From: Aminobacter sp039907765
Lineage (GTDB): Bacteria; Pseudomonadota; Alphaproteobacteria; Rhizobiales; Rhizobiaceae
Length of the DNA stretch: 64,000 nt
Assembly (NCBI RefSeq): GCF_039907765.1
Contig: NZ_JARDJI010000007.1
Coordinates: 142,408 to 206,407 of the forward strand
Reading direction: 5' to 3'
Position 1 is the first letter of the stretch. Each line of letters opens with the position of its first letter. Both the position numbers and the translations under genes were made by a program. Positions 1 to 8,424 of the stretch are shown piece by piece. A model generated the notes under the pieces. It did not search any database, was not told where the DNA came from, and worked only from the letters and a program-made list of their open reading frames with translations.

Positions 1-2
1 CC

Positions 3-1025
3 GCAGCTCCAGCTCCGGCGCTCGCCCCCGCGACGAGAACGGCCCAGGCGCCCGCGCTCGCTCCTGCCATGGACCGCACCGCGACGGCCGCCGTCAGCCA
101 GCCGGCGCAGCCCAAGCTCGCCCAGGCCGAACAGAACGTTCTCAAGGTCCCGGGGCAGGCGACCAAGAAGCCGCTGCCGAACAACCAGCAGCCGCTGTCG
201 ACCGACAAGGTGGCGGTGCTGCCGCAGCAGCCCAAGACCAAAGAAGGCAACACGGTTGCCAAGCTCGACGCCTCGACCGGCAAGAGTTCCGGTTCGACGG
301 GTGCCGGCGGCTACACGGTGGTCGAAGGCGATTCGCTCAACCGGATCGCGATGAAGCTCGGAGTGACCACGGCCGCCCTCAAGGAGGCCAACGGCCTTAC
401 CGATGGACGCATCCGCATCGGCCAGACGCTGAAGGTGCCCGGCGCGAATGCGACGACCCAGGTCGCCAAGGCTGCGCCTGCGGCGGTCGATCCGGTGGTG
501 ACCAGCACGCCGGCGCCGGCCAAGCCGGCTGTCGCGGCAGCCAAGCCCGCGGTCGCCGAGCAGCCGACGGTTGCCGCCTACACGCCGCCGAAGAGCGACA
601 AGCCGGCCACGCAGGCGGAAGAATCCACCGATGCGGCGCCGAGCGCCACCGGCATCTCGCGCATGCGCTGGCCGGTTCGCGGCCGCGTCGTGTCCAACTA
701 CGGCAAGGGTGGCGGCAAGGAGGGTGACGGCATCGACATCTCCGTTCCGGAAGGCACGCCGGTCAAGGCGGCCGAGAACGGCGTCGTCATCTATGCCGGC
801 GACGGCCTCAAGGAGTTTGGCAACACCGTCCTGGTGCGCCATGAGAACGGACTGGTCACCGTCTACGGCAATGCCAGCGAGCTCAAGGTGCAGCGCGGCC
901 AGAAGGTCAAGCGTGGCGAAGAGATCGCGCTGTCGGGCATGACCGGCAACGCGAGTGCCCCGAAGCTGCATTTCGAGGTGCGCAAGAACTCCGCTCCGGT
1001 CGATCCGACGACCTATCTCGAATAG
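3..1025 (+). CDS. NlpD-like LysM / degenerate LytM (M23) cell-wall factor, 5' partial
   Basis: The reading frame is open from the first bases of the window, so the N-terminus (signal peptide or lipobox) lies upstream. What is visible is a low-complexity Ala/Pro/Gln linker, one LysM peptidoglycan-binding domain (starting GGYTVVEGDSLNRIA, roughly residues 80-124 counted from the Met codon at 69), a second Pro/Ala linker, and a C-terminal M23/LytM domain in the last 120 residues. The M23 domain keeps the final HxE/H-type strand (LHFEV), but the usual H-K-G-I-D is G-D-G-I-D and the usual YxHLS is YGNAS, so two zinc-ligand positions are lost. That is typical of NlpD/EnvC-type amidase activators, which open amidases at division rather than cutting peptidoglycan themselves. 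Periplasmic location is inferred. Confidence 0.85.
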   Translation, partial: AAPAPALAPATRTAQAPALAPAMDRTATAAVSQPAQPKLAQAEQNVLKVPGQATKKPLPNNQQPLSTDKVAVLPQQPKTKEGNTVAKLDASTGKSSGSTGAGGYTVVEGDSLNRIAMKLGVTTAALKEANGLTDGRIRIGQTLKVPGANATTQVAKAAPAAVDPVVTSTPAPAKPAVAAAKPAVAEQPTVAAYTPPKSDKPATQAEESTDAAPSATGISRMRWPVRGRVVSNYGKGGGKEGDGIDISVPEGTPVKAAENGVVIYAGDGLKEFGNTVLVRHENGLVTVYGNASELKVQRGQKVKRGEEIALSGMTGNASAPKLHFEVRKNSAPVDPTTYLE

Positions 1026-1094
1026 GCGCGGCCGCAGCCGAGGCCGGGTATCGAAGCCCCGGCTCGAGCGGCTCCCGGAATTTCCGACCATCGA

Positions 1095-1118
1095 CGCCCG
1101 TCCCGCAAGGGGCGGGCG
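1095..1118. terminator. Hairpin terminator between convergent genes
   Basis: A ten-pair GC-rich stem closed by a GCAA tetraloop (arms 1095-1104 and 1109-1118) sits between the NlpD-like gene and the convergent DUF815 gene. The trailing T tract is weak on either side, so termination is inferred mainly from the stem and from its position. Confidence 0.6.
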
Positions 1119-1125
1119 TTCGCAT

Positions 1126-1998
1126 TCAGTCCTTCAGTGGCTTGCCCAGGCGGCCGGCCAGATCCTGGATGAACTGCCAGGCGACGCGCCCCGAACGGCT
1201 GCCGCGCGTGGTCGCCCATTCGAGCGCGTCGGCACGCAGGGCGTCGGCGTCGATGTCCAGGCCGTGATATTGCGCGTAGCCGCCGATCATTTCGAGATAC
1301 TCGTCCTGCGAGCACTTGTGGAAGCCGAGCCACAGGCCGAAGCGGTCGGACAGCGACACCTTTTCCTCCACCGCCTCGGACGGATTAATCGCAGTCGACC
1401 GCTCGTTCTCGATCATGTCGCGCGGCAGGAGGTGGCGCCGGTTGGAGGTGGCATAGAAGATGACGTTGGCCGGACGGCCCTCGACGCCGCCTTCGAGTGC
1501 CGCCTTGAGCGACTTGTAGGAGGTGTCGTCGTGGTCGAACGAAAGATCGTCGCAAAACAGGATGAATCGATGCTCTGACGCCTTGAGCAGGGCCATCAGC
1601 TTGGGAAGCGTGTCGATGTCCTCGCGATGGATCTCGACGAGCTTGAGCGGCGAGGCGGTTTTGGCTCCGGCATTGATGGTGGCGTGCGCCGCCTTGACCA
1701 GCGACGATTTGCCCATGCCGCGTGCGCCCCACAACAGAACGTTGTTGGCCGGTAGGCCGGCGGCGAAGCGTTCGGTGTTGTCGACGAGGATGTCGCGGAC
1801 GCGGTCGACGCCCCTGATGAGGCCGATGTCGACGCGGTTTACCCGGTGCACGGGCTCGAGATAGCCGGGATCGGCGGCCCATACGAAGCAATCGGCCGAG
1901 TCCAGGTCGGTTTCGGGTGCTGCCGGCGGGGCAAGTCGCGCCACCGCGGCGACGAGACGGTCGAGTTTGTCGTTGAGCGCTTCGATCGTCTTGTCCAT
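1126..1998 (-). CDS. DUF815-family AAA ATPase
   Basis: This 290-residue P-loop ATPase belongs to the DUF815 family, whose cellular role is unknown. A Walker A motif (GARGMGKSS), a Walker B strand (FILFCDDLSFD) and a sensor-1 region (FYATSNRRHLLP) appear in order. The chosen start is the ATG at 1998, which has AGGGAAG about six bases upstream; in-frame starts further upstream lack such a site. It faces the NlpD-like gene and is divergent from yajC, with 176 bases between the two starts. It is probably a cytoplasmic ATP-dependent remodeller, by family analogy only. Confidence 0.88.
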   Translation of the reverse strand: MDKTIEALNDKLDRLVAAVARLAPPAAPETDLDSADCFVWAADPGYLEPVHRVNRVDIGLIRGVDRVRDILVDNTERFAAGLPANNVLLWGARGMGKSSLVKAAHATINAGAKTASPLKLVEIHREDIDTLPKLMALLKASEHRFILFCDDLSFDHDDTSYKSLKAALEGGVEGRPANVIFYATSNRRHLLPRDMIENERSTAINPSEAVEEKVSLSDRFGLWLGFHKCSQDEYLEMIGGYAQYHGLDIDADALRADALEWATTRGSRSGRVAWQFIQDLAGRLGKPLKD

Positions 1999-2174
1999 TG
2001 CACACTTCCCTAGCGGCATTCGATTGTGGTGCCGCTTTACCATGCTCGGATTGCAGGGAAAAGCGGCGTTGCCTGGACCATGTGCAGTTGCATTGATGGC
2101 TTTAGCGACTATATTCCGCGCACATTTCCCGGGGGCCGGATTTGCGGTTTCCCGTCACTTCTCAGGAGACATTC

Positions 2175-2513
2175 ATGTTCGTCACGCCGGCATACGCACA
2201 GGCCACGGGGGTCACGCCCGACGTATTCGTCAGCATTCTGCCGTTTGTGCTGATCTTCGTGATCATGTATTTTCTCATCATCCGCCCGCAGCGTACCCAG
2301 TTGAAGAAGCGCGGCGAGATGCTCTCGGCCATCCGTCGCGGCGACACCGTCGTGACCGGCGGCGGCTTCGTCGGCAAGGTGACGAAGGTGATCGACGACA
2401 ACGAACTCGAGGTCGATCTGGGCAACGGCGTCAAGGTGACCGCGCTGCGGGCCACCATTTCCGACGTTCGGGTCAAGGGCGAGCCGATCGCCAACCAGAA
2501 CGCCAAGAAATAA
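2175..2513 (+). CDS. yajC: Sec translocon accessory subunit YajC
   Basis: The 112-residue product has one transmembrane helix (about residues 16-36, ILPFVLIFVIMYFLI) followed by the family hallmark RPQ and a small cytoplasmic domain with GDTVVTGGGFVGKV. YajC joins SecDF in the inner membrane as an auxiliary part of the SecYEG protein export channel. The start at 2175 has CAGGAGA upstream and gives the normal short N-terminus; the longer in-frame start at 2142 has no comparable site. It is the first gene of a run yajC-secDF-(NDUFAF3-like)-(NDUFAF6-like), all on the plus strand. Confidence 0.95.
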   Translation: MFVTPAYAQATGVTPDVFVSILPFVLIFVIMYFLIIRPQRTQLKKRGEMLSAIRRGDTVVTGGGFVGKVTKVIDDNELEVDLGNGVKVTALRATISDVRVKGEPIANQNAKK

Positions 2514-2564
2514 CCGTATTCAAGGCGGAACGCACCGCTTTCACGCCTTAACGGACGAGGCCAA

Positions 2565-5126
2565 ATGCTCTATTTCTCGCGCTGGAAGACAATCGCGATC
2601 TGGGCCGTCGTGCTCCTCGGGGTGCTCTTCTCCATCCCGAACATGCTGAGCCAGTCGCAGCTCGATTCACTTCCCGGCTGGCTTCCCAAGCGCCCCATGA
2701 CGCTTGGCCTCGACCTTCAGGGCGGCTCCCACATCCTGCTTGCGATCGACCGGCAGGACCTGATCGACGAACGCCTGCAGGCGACGCGAGACGACATCCG
2801 CACGCTGCTGCGCGACGCCAAGATCGGCTACACCGGGCTTACGGGCACCGGCAAGACGGTCCAGGTCCGCATCAGCGACGCGAACGAACTCGAGGCTGCC
2901 AAGAAAGCGCTCGCGGCGCTGACGCAGCCCGTTTCGGCCGGCATTTTCGGCGGCGGCACGCTTGCGGAGCTGTCGCTCGAGGAACCTGAGCCCGGCGTGC
3001 TGCGCTTCACGCTCACCGAAGAGGGGATCGACTATCGCGTCAGCAATGCCGTCACCCAGTCGATCGAAGTGGTCGGCCGCCGCGTCAACGAGCTCGGCAC
3101 CAACGAGCCCATCATCCAGCGCGCCGGCGCCGATCGCATCCTCGTCCAGGTGCCCGGCCTGCAGGATCCGCAGCGCCTCAAGGACATCCTCGGCAAGACC
3201 GCCAAGCTGACCTTCCAGATGGTCGACCAGACGATGTCGGTGGAGCAGGCCCTGCAGAGCCGCCCGCCGGCCGGCTCGACGGTCATGTACTCGCAGGACG
3301 ATCCGCCCGTTCCCTATCTCATCGAGAACCGGGTGATCGTTTCGGGTGAGAACCTCGTCGATGCCCAGGCCACCTTCGACCAGCGCACGAGCGAGGCCGT
3401 CGTCTCCTTCCGCTTCGACGCCAAGGGTGCCGCGCGCTTCGGCCAGGCCACCCAGCAGGGCGTCGGCCGCCTGTTTGCCATCATCCTCGACAACCAGGTG
3501 ATTTCGGCGCCGCAGATCCGTGAGCCCATCCTCGGTGGCACCGGCCAGATCTCGGGTAGCTTCACCGCCCAGAGCGCCAACGACCTTGCCGTGCTGCTGC
3601 GCGCCGGCGCCCTGCCGGCCGACCTCACCATCGTCGAGGAACGCACCGTCGGTCCGAGCCTCGGTGCCGACTCGATCGCCGCCGGCAAGTTCGCCTCGAT
3701 CATCGCCGGCATCCTGGTGGTGTCGTTCATGCTCGTCGCCTACGGCACGCTCGGCATCATCGCCAACATCGCGCTGGTCGCGAACGTGGCGCTGATCATC
3801 GCGATCCTGTCGATCCTCGGCGCGACGCTGACCATGCCAGGCATCGCCGGCATCGTGCTGACGGTCGGCATGGCGGTGGACTCCAACGTCATCATCTACG
3901 AGCGCGTGCGCGAAGAGCGACAATTGGGCAGATCGCTCGTGCAATCGCTGGATTCGGGCTTTGCCCGAGCGCTGGCGACGATCGTCGACGCCAACTTCAC
4001 GACCTTCATCGCCGCCGTCATCCTGTTCTATCTGGGCTCCGGTCCGGTGCGCGGCTTCGCCGTGACGCTTGCGATCGGTATCGTGACGACGGTCTTCACC
4101 GCCTTCACGCTCACCCGCTGGCTGGTTGCGATCTGGCTCCGCCGCATGAAGCCCAAGGAACTGCCGAAGGGCCTCGTGCGCCTGGTTCCCGACAACACCG
4201 CGTTCCCGTTCATGTCATGGCGGCGTTATGCCTTCACGCTGTCGGCGCTGGCTTCGCTTGCCGCCATGGTGCTGTTCTTCTCGGTTGAGATGAACTACGG
4301 CATCGACTTCCGCGGCGGCACCAGCATCGAGGTGCAGGCCAAGCAGGGAACCGCCGATTCAGGCGACGTCCGCGCACGGCTCAGCGAGCTCAACCTCGGC
4401 GACGTCCAGGTGCAGCAGTTCGGTTCCGACCAGAACCTGCTGATCCGCGTCGAGGGCCAGAATGCCGGCGACAATGCCGAGCAGAGCGTGGTCGAGAAGG
4501 TGCGCAGCGAGCTTGCCAACGAGTACGACTTCCGCCGCGTCGAATCGGTCGGGCCGACGGTTTCCAGCGAACTCGCCTGGTACGGCACGCTCGGCGTCCT
4601 GGCATCCATGGCAGCGATGCTGATCTACATCTGGTTCCGGTTCGAATGGCAGTTCGGTCTCGGCGCGATCCTCGCCACGGTGCACGACGTGACGATGATG
4701 GTGGGCCTCTATGTCATTACCGGCATCGAGTTCAACCTGACCAGTATCGCGGCGATCCTGACCATCGTCGGCTACTCGATCAACGACACGGTGGTGGTCT
4801 ACGACCGCGTCCGCGAGAACCTTCGCAAGTACAAGAAGATGCCGATCGAGCAACTGCTCGACCTGTCGATGAACCAGACCCTGTCGCGTACGGTGCTGAC
4901 CGGCGTGACGACGTTGCTCGCGCTGGTTTCGCTCTACCTGTTCGGCGGCGAAGTCATCCAGTCGTTCACGTTGGCGATGATCTTCGGCATCCTGGTCGGC
5001 ACTTATTCGTCGATCTTCGTCGCCGGACCGCTGCTGATCCTGTTCAGGCTGCGGCCGGAGACCTTCGAGGCCGACGAGAAGGACAAGCCGGCCGTGCCGA
5101 CCAACGCCCAGCCGACGAAGTCGTAA
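2565..5126 (+). CDS. secDF: Fused protein translocase subunit SecDF
   Basis: The 853-residue protein joins SecD and SecF in one chain. The SecD half (to about residue 530) has the first transmembrane helix, LGLDLQGGSHILL, the large periplasmic P1 domain, and the membrane block with the conserved GMAVDSNVIIYERVREE loop. The SecF half starts near residue 545 and has NYGIDFRGGTS and VVVYDRVREN. SecDF uses the proton gradient to pull exported proteins out of SecYEG on the periplasmic side. Many bacteria encode the halves separately; the fusion is known in several lineages. It follows yajC by 51 bases, and the next gene begins only six bases after its stop. Confidence 0.97.
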   Translation: MLYFSRWKTIAIWAVVLLGVLFSIPNMLSQSQLDSLPGWLPKRPMTLGLDLQGGSHILLAIDRQDLIDERLQATRDDIRTLLRDAKIGYTGLTGTGKTVQVRISDANELEAAKKALAALTQPVSAGIFGGGTLAELSLEEPEPGVLRFTLTEEGIDYRVSNAVTQSIEVVGRRVNELGTNEPIIQRAGADRILVQVPGLQDPQRLKDILGKTAKLTFQMVDQTMSVEQALQSRPPAGSTVMYSQDDPPVPYLIENRVIVSGENLVDAQATFDQRTSEAVVSFRFDAKGAARFGQATQQGVGRLFAIILDNQVISAPQIREPILGGTGQISGSFTAQSANDLAVLLRAGALPADLTIVEERTVGPSLGADSIAAGKFASIIAGILVVSFMLVAYGTLGIIANIALVANVALIIAILSILGATLTMPGIAGIVLTVGMAVDSNVIIYERVREERQLGRSLVQSLDSGFARALATIVDANFTTFIAAVILFYLGSGPVRGFAVTLAIGIVTTVFTAFTLTRWLVAIWLRRMKPKELPKGLVRLVPDNTAFPFMSWRRYAFTLSALASLAAMVLFFSVEMNYGIDFRGGTSIEVQAKQGTADSGDVRARLSELNLGDVQVQQFGSDQNLLIRVEGQNAGDNAEQSVVEKVRSELANEYDFRRVESVGPTVSSELAWYGTLGVLASMAAMLIYIWFRFEWQFGLGAILATVHDVTMMVGLYVITGIEFNLTSIAAILTIVGYSINDTVVVYDRVRENLRKYKKMPIEQLLDLSMNQTLSRTVLTGVTTLLALVSLYLFGGEVIQSFTLAMIFGILVGTYSSIFVAGPLLILFRLRPETFEADEKDKPAVPTNAQPTKS

Positions 5127-5132
5127 CGGACG

Positions 5133-5522
5133 ATGGCGGCAGGCCTGGTCATGCGCGAGGCGCACTTTCCCGGAAGGGCTCCCGTCGACGCCTATGGCGA
5201 CGGCGGGTTCCGCTTCGCGGAGATGTCGCATCGCGGTTCGATCCTCTGCCTGCCGTCCGGCATCTATGGCTGGGCGCCGGCCGATCCGCTGGCGCTGACG
5301 TCGGCGGACTTCGCCAAGCTTCTCGCCGAGGCCGACAAGGTTGAAATCCTGCTCGTCGGGACCGGCAAGGAGCTCAGGCCACTGCCGGCCGATCTGCGCG
5401 CGGCCCTCAAGGAGGCCAGGATCTCCGCCGATCCGATGTCGACCGGTGCCGCGGTACGTACCTACAACGTGCTGCTCGCCGAAGACCGCGCGGTCGCGGC
5501 GGCGCTCATCGCCGTCGACTGA
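5133..5522 (+). CDS. Mth938/NDUFAF3-like protein
   Basis: This 129-residue protein matches the Mth938-like (DUF498) family, which includes the mitochondrial complex I assembly factor NDUFAF3. Visible family features are the start of the fold (IDAYGDGGFRF-like pattern), the ILCLPSGIYGW segment, the EILLVGTGKELRPLP strand-turn, and the C-terminal TGAAVRTYNVLLAEDR, where the family has its conserved T-x-A-x-x-T-Y-N pattern. It starts six bases after secDF and its stop almost touches the GTG of the next gene, so the two are probably translated together. Its role in bacteria is unproven; a link to respiratory complex I or to membrane-protein biogenesis is inferred from the mitochondrial relatives. 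Confidence 0.88.
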   Translation: MAAGLVMREAHFPGRAPVDAYGDGGFRFAEMSHRGSILCLPSGIYGWAPADPLALTSADFAKLLAEADKVEILLVGTGKELRPLPADLRAALKEARISADPMSTGAAVRTYNVLLAEDRAVAAALIAVD

Positions 5523-5523
5523 A

Positions 5524-6348
5524 GTGAGCGCGAATGCCGCAGCGGTGATGGAGCTGGTCCGGGGTCAGGACCGCGACCGCTATCTCTCCGCCCTCTACGC
5601 TCCCGACGACAGGCGCGACGCGCTGTTCGCCCTCTATGCCTTCAACGCCGAGATCGCCGGCATACGCGACCGCGTCAGCGAGCCGATGCCGGGCGAGATA
5701 CGCCTGCAGTGGTGGCGCGACGTCATCGCCTCGGGCGACCCGCAGGCCGGCGCCGGGCATCCGGTGGCCGAGGCGCTGCTGGCCGCGATCGCCACGTACC
5801 GGCTGCCCAAAGCCGCCTTCGACAACTACCTCGAAGCCCGCATCTTCGACCTCTACGACGACCCGATGCCGTCGCGGACCGATCTCGAAGGCTATTGCGG
5901 CGAGACGGCCTCGGCGCTGATCCAGCTTGCGGCGCTGGTCCTCGATGCGCCCGAGGCGGCCAGGCACGCCGAGCTGGCTGGCCACGCCGGCTGCGCCCAG
6001 GCGATCACGGGCCTGCTGCGGCTGCTGCCCATGCATCGCGCGCGGGGGCAGTGCTATGTGCCGCGGGACATCCTTGCGGTGGCGGGCATGACGGCGGAGG
6101 AATTCGTCGCCGACGGCGGGAGCCAGCGGTCGGCCCTGGTCGTCCAGGCGATGATCGCGCTGGCTCGCGAGCATCTCGGCGCCTTCGCGCGGCAGGCCGG
6201 CGCAATGCCCGCCTCGCTTCGCCCGGCATTCCTGCCGCTGGCGCTCACCGGCGCCTATCTCGACCGGCTGGAGCGCGGCAAGGACGGCATGTCCTCGCTG
6301 CGCAGGCATCTGCTGATGTTGCGGACGGCATCGCGCGGCTGGCGCTGA
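5524..6348 (+). CDS. Squalene/phytoene synthase-fold protein, NDUFAF6-like
   Basis: The product (274 residues from GTG 5524, or 266 from ATG 5548) has the trans-isoprenyl diphosphate synthase fold pattern, with LYAFNAEIAGIRDRVSE, LRLQWWRDVI-like and GYCGETASALIQL. The aspartate-rich substrate motifs of real squalene and phytoene synthases are missing: the first site reads AEIAGIRD and the second reads ITGLLRLLPMHRA where the enzymes have LRDxxED. This is the pattern of the NDUFAF6 branch, a mitochondrial complex I assembly factor without known synthase activity. It directly follows the NDUFAF3-like gene. Databases often label it a phytoene synthase; the missing Asp residues argue against that. 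Confidence 0.82.
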   Translation: MSANAAAVMELVRGQDRDRYLSALYAPDDRRDALFALYAFNAEIAGIRDRVSEPMPGEIRLQWWRDVIASGDPQAGAGHPVAEALLAAIATYRLPKAAFDNYLEARIFDLYDDPMPSRTDLEGYCGETASALIQLAALVLDAPEAARHAELAGHAGCAQAITGLLRLLPMHRARGQCYVPRDILAVAGMTAEEFVADGGSQRSALVVQAMIALAREHLGAFARQAGAMPASLRPAFLPLALTGAYLDRLERGKDGMSSLRRHLLMLRTASRGWR

Positions 6349-6384
6349 CCGCTATCGGCGACAGGGGATCTCGCCCGTGCGGGT

Positions 6385-6906
6385 TCAATCGGGTTGGTGC
6401 TCTTCGCGCCTGGTGAAGAAGAAGTACCGACTAAGCCCGCGCGCGTTCACATAGGTGCGCACGTCCCGGTGCAACCGGCGGGCCACGCTCGCAGAAGAAG
6501 TATTGTCGGGTGCCACGATCGACCCGATCTCAGCTTCGTCGGTGACCTTGAAGCCGAATGCCATGGCCGCCCGTGCGGCCTCCAGCGCAAGGCCGCGGCC
6601 GCGCCATGCCGGCGCGACATGATAGCCGATCTCGAGCGCCCGCAATCCGCCGACGTCCTGCCACGTCACGCCGCAATCTCCGATCAGCGTCCCGCTGGAA
6701 CGATCCAGCATGGCCCAGAGGCCGAAGCCGTCTTGCCGGTAGCGTGCAAGGTTCCGCTCGATCCACTCGGTTGCACCCGCTTCGTCCGTCATTTCGGGAT
6801 AGAAGCGCCGCGCATAGTCGTCGGCGAATATCGAAAGGATTGCCGCCTCGTCGCCGCGCTTCATCTCCCTCAGGATCAGCCGCGGCGTTGCCGGAGGCGG
6901 CGTCAT
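6385..6906 (-). CDS. RimJ/RimL-type GNAT acetyltransferase
   Basis: The 173-residue product begins TPRLILREMKRGDEAAIL, the usual N-terminus of the RimJ/RimL GNAT subfamily, and carries the acetyl-CoA-binding segment EIGYHVAPAWRGRGLALEAARA with its RGxGL/A loop. These enzymes transfer acetyl groups to protein N-termini or small amines; the substrate cannot be read from the sequence. It starts five bases after the trmFO stop, so it is likely the second gene of a two-gene operon. Confidence 0.88.
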   Translation of the reverse strand: MTPPPATPRLILREMKRGDEAAILSIFADDYARRFYPEMTDEAGATEWIERNLARYRQDGFGLWAMLDRSSGTLIGDCGVTWQDVGGLRALEIGYHVAPAWRGRGLALEAARAAMAFGFKVTDEAEIGSIVAPDNTSSASVARRLHRDVRTYVNARGLSRYFFFTRREEHQPD

Positions 6907-6911
6907 CTCCC

Positions 6912-8321
6912 TTATTCCGCGGCCTGCGCCGCGGTCGCAAGGCCCAGCCAGTTGCGGCAGTCGGCCAGCGCGCGGCCGGTCATGGCTTTCTTCTTGGCAA
7001 CCGTCTTTTCCTTGCCGCGCAGGCGCTTGCCGTCGACCTTCGGTGCCTCGATTTCGGGGAACAGGCCGAAATTGACGTTCATGGGCTGGAACGAACGCTT
7101 GCCCGGCTCGTCGTCCGAGACGATGTGGCCGCCGGTGATGTGGTTGAGCAGGGCGCCGAAGGCGGTCGTTGCCGGCGGCGGCGTCATCGGGCGGCCGAGC
7201 CGTTCGGCCGCGGCAAAGCGGCCGGCGAGCAGGCCGATGGCAGCACTCTCCACATAACCCTCGCAGCCGGTGATCTGGCCGGCAAAGCGCAGCCCGGGCC
7301 GCGACTTGAGCTGCAGGGTCGGATCGAGCAGCGTCGGCGAATTGAGATAGGTGTTGCGGTGCAGGCCGCCGAGGCGGGCGAACTCGGCATTCTCCAGGCC
7401 GGGGATCATGCGGAAGATGCGCACCTGCTCGGCATGCTTCAGCTTGGTCTGGAAACCGACCATGTTGTAGAGCGTGCCGAGCGCATTGTCCTGGCGCAGC
7501 TGGACCACGGCATAGGCCTTGACGGCCGGGTTGTGCTCGTTGGTGAGCCCCATCGGCTTCATCGGGCCGTGGCGCAGCGTCTCGGGTCCGCGTTCCGCCA
7601 TCACCTCGATCGGCAGGCAGCCGTCGAAATAGGGCGTGCCTTCCCATTGCTTGAACTCGGTCTTCTGGCCGTCCATCAGGGCCTGCACGAAGGCCTCGTA
7701 CTGCTCCTTGTCCATCGGGCAGTTGATGTAGTCCTTGCCGGTGCCGCCGGGGCCGACCTTGTCGTAGCGCGACTGGAACCAGCAGGTGTTCATGTCGATG
7801 GACTCGAAATGCACGATCGGCGCAATCGCGTCGAAGAAGGCGAGCGCGTCCGACGACGTGCCGGCGGCGATGGCCTCGGCAAGCGAAGGTGCTGTGAGCG
7901 GACCGGTGGCGATGATCGCCTGGTCCCATTCCGCCGGCGGCAGGCCGGTGACTTCTTCGCGCACGATGGTGATCAGCGGATGCGCCTCGAGGCGTGCGGT
8001 CACCGCATTGGAGAAGCCGTCGCGATCGACGGCGAGCGCGCCGCCCGCCGGCACCTGGTTGGCATCGCCCGATGACATGATCAGCGAGCCCGCGAGGCGC
8101 ATTTCGGCATGCAGCAGCCCGACAGCGTTGGTTTCGGCGTCGTCCGAGCGGAACGAGTTGGAGCAGACGAGTTCGGCGAGGCCTTCGGTCTTGTGCGCGT
8201 CGGTGCCGCGCACGGGACGCATCTCGTGCAGGATGACCGGCACGCCGGCCTCCGCCGCCTGCCATGCTGCTTCCGATCCGGCGAGGCCGCCGCCGACGAT
8301 GTGAATGGGTTTTGCGCTCAT
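6912..8321 (-). CDS. trmFO: Methylenetetrahydrofolate-tRNA-(uracil-5-)-methyltransferase TrmFO
   Basis: The 469-residue flavoprotein starts with a classic FAD dinucleotide fold (IHIVGGGLAGSEAAWQAAEAG) and carries the TrmFO signatures ELVCSNSFRSD, NTCWFQSRYDKVG and GQITGCEGYVESAA. It methylates U54 in the T-loop of tRNAs with methylenetetrahydrofolate as carbon donor and FADH2 as reductant. The ATG at 8321 places the FAD motif at its usual distance from the N-terminus; upstream in-frame starts add 12 unconserved residues. The C-terminal Lys-rich tail and LADCRNWLGLA are intact. It is followed closely by a GNAT gene. Confidence 0.97.
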   Translation of the reverse strand: MSAKPIHIVGGGLAGSEAAWQAAEAGVPVILHEMRPVRGTDAHKTEGLAELVCSNSFRSDDAETNAVGLLHAEMRLAGSLIMSSGDANQVPAGGALAVDRDGFSNAVTARLEAHPLITIVREEVTGLPPAEWDQAIIATGPLTAPSLAEAIAAGTSSDALAFFDAIAPIVHFESIDMNTCWFQSRYDKVGPGGTGKDYINCPMDKEQYEAFVQALMDGQKTEFKQWEGTPYFDGCLPIEVMAERGPETLRHGPMKPMGLTNEHNPAVKAYAVVQLRQDNALGTLYNMVGFQTKLKHAEQVRIFRMIPGLENAEFARLGGLHRNTYLNSPTLLDPTLQLKSRPGLRFAGQITGCEGYVESAAIGLLAGRFAAAERLGRPMTPPPATTAFGALLNHITGGHIVSDDEPGKRSFQPMNVNFGLFPEIEAPKVDGKRLRGKEKTVAKKKAMTGRALADCRNWLGLATAAQAAE

Positions 8322-8424
8322 GGTCGCCGAGATAGTCCCTTGGCCGGATGAATGCAATCATTGCGGTGGATTGCGCAGACTCGGCGGATTGCCGCGGACG
8401 AGGAACGACTTCTAAGATGGCCCG

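Noticed and set aside
2667..3944. A 425-codon open frame antisense to secDF, and similar long antisense frames over gcvP, phaC, thrS and others.
   Set aside because: These are His/Arg/Asp-rich shadows typical of GC-rich genomes; the opposite strand encodes clear conserved proteins over the same bases.
5524..6348. Annotation as squalene or phytoene synthase (carotenoid or hopanoid synthesis).
   Set aside because: Both Asp-rich catalytic motifs are replaced; the neighbouring NDUFAF3-like gene favours the NDUFAF6 group.
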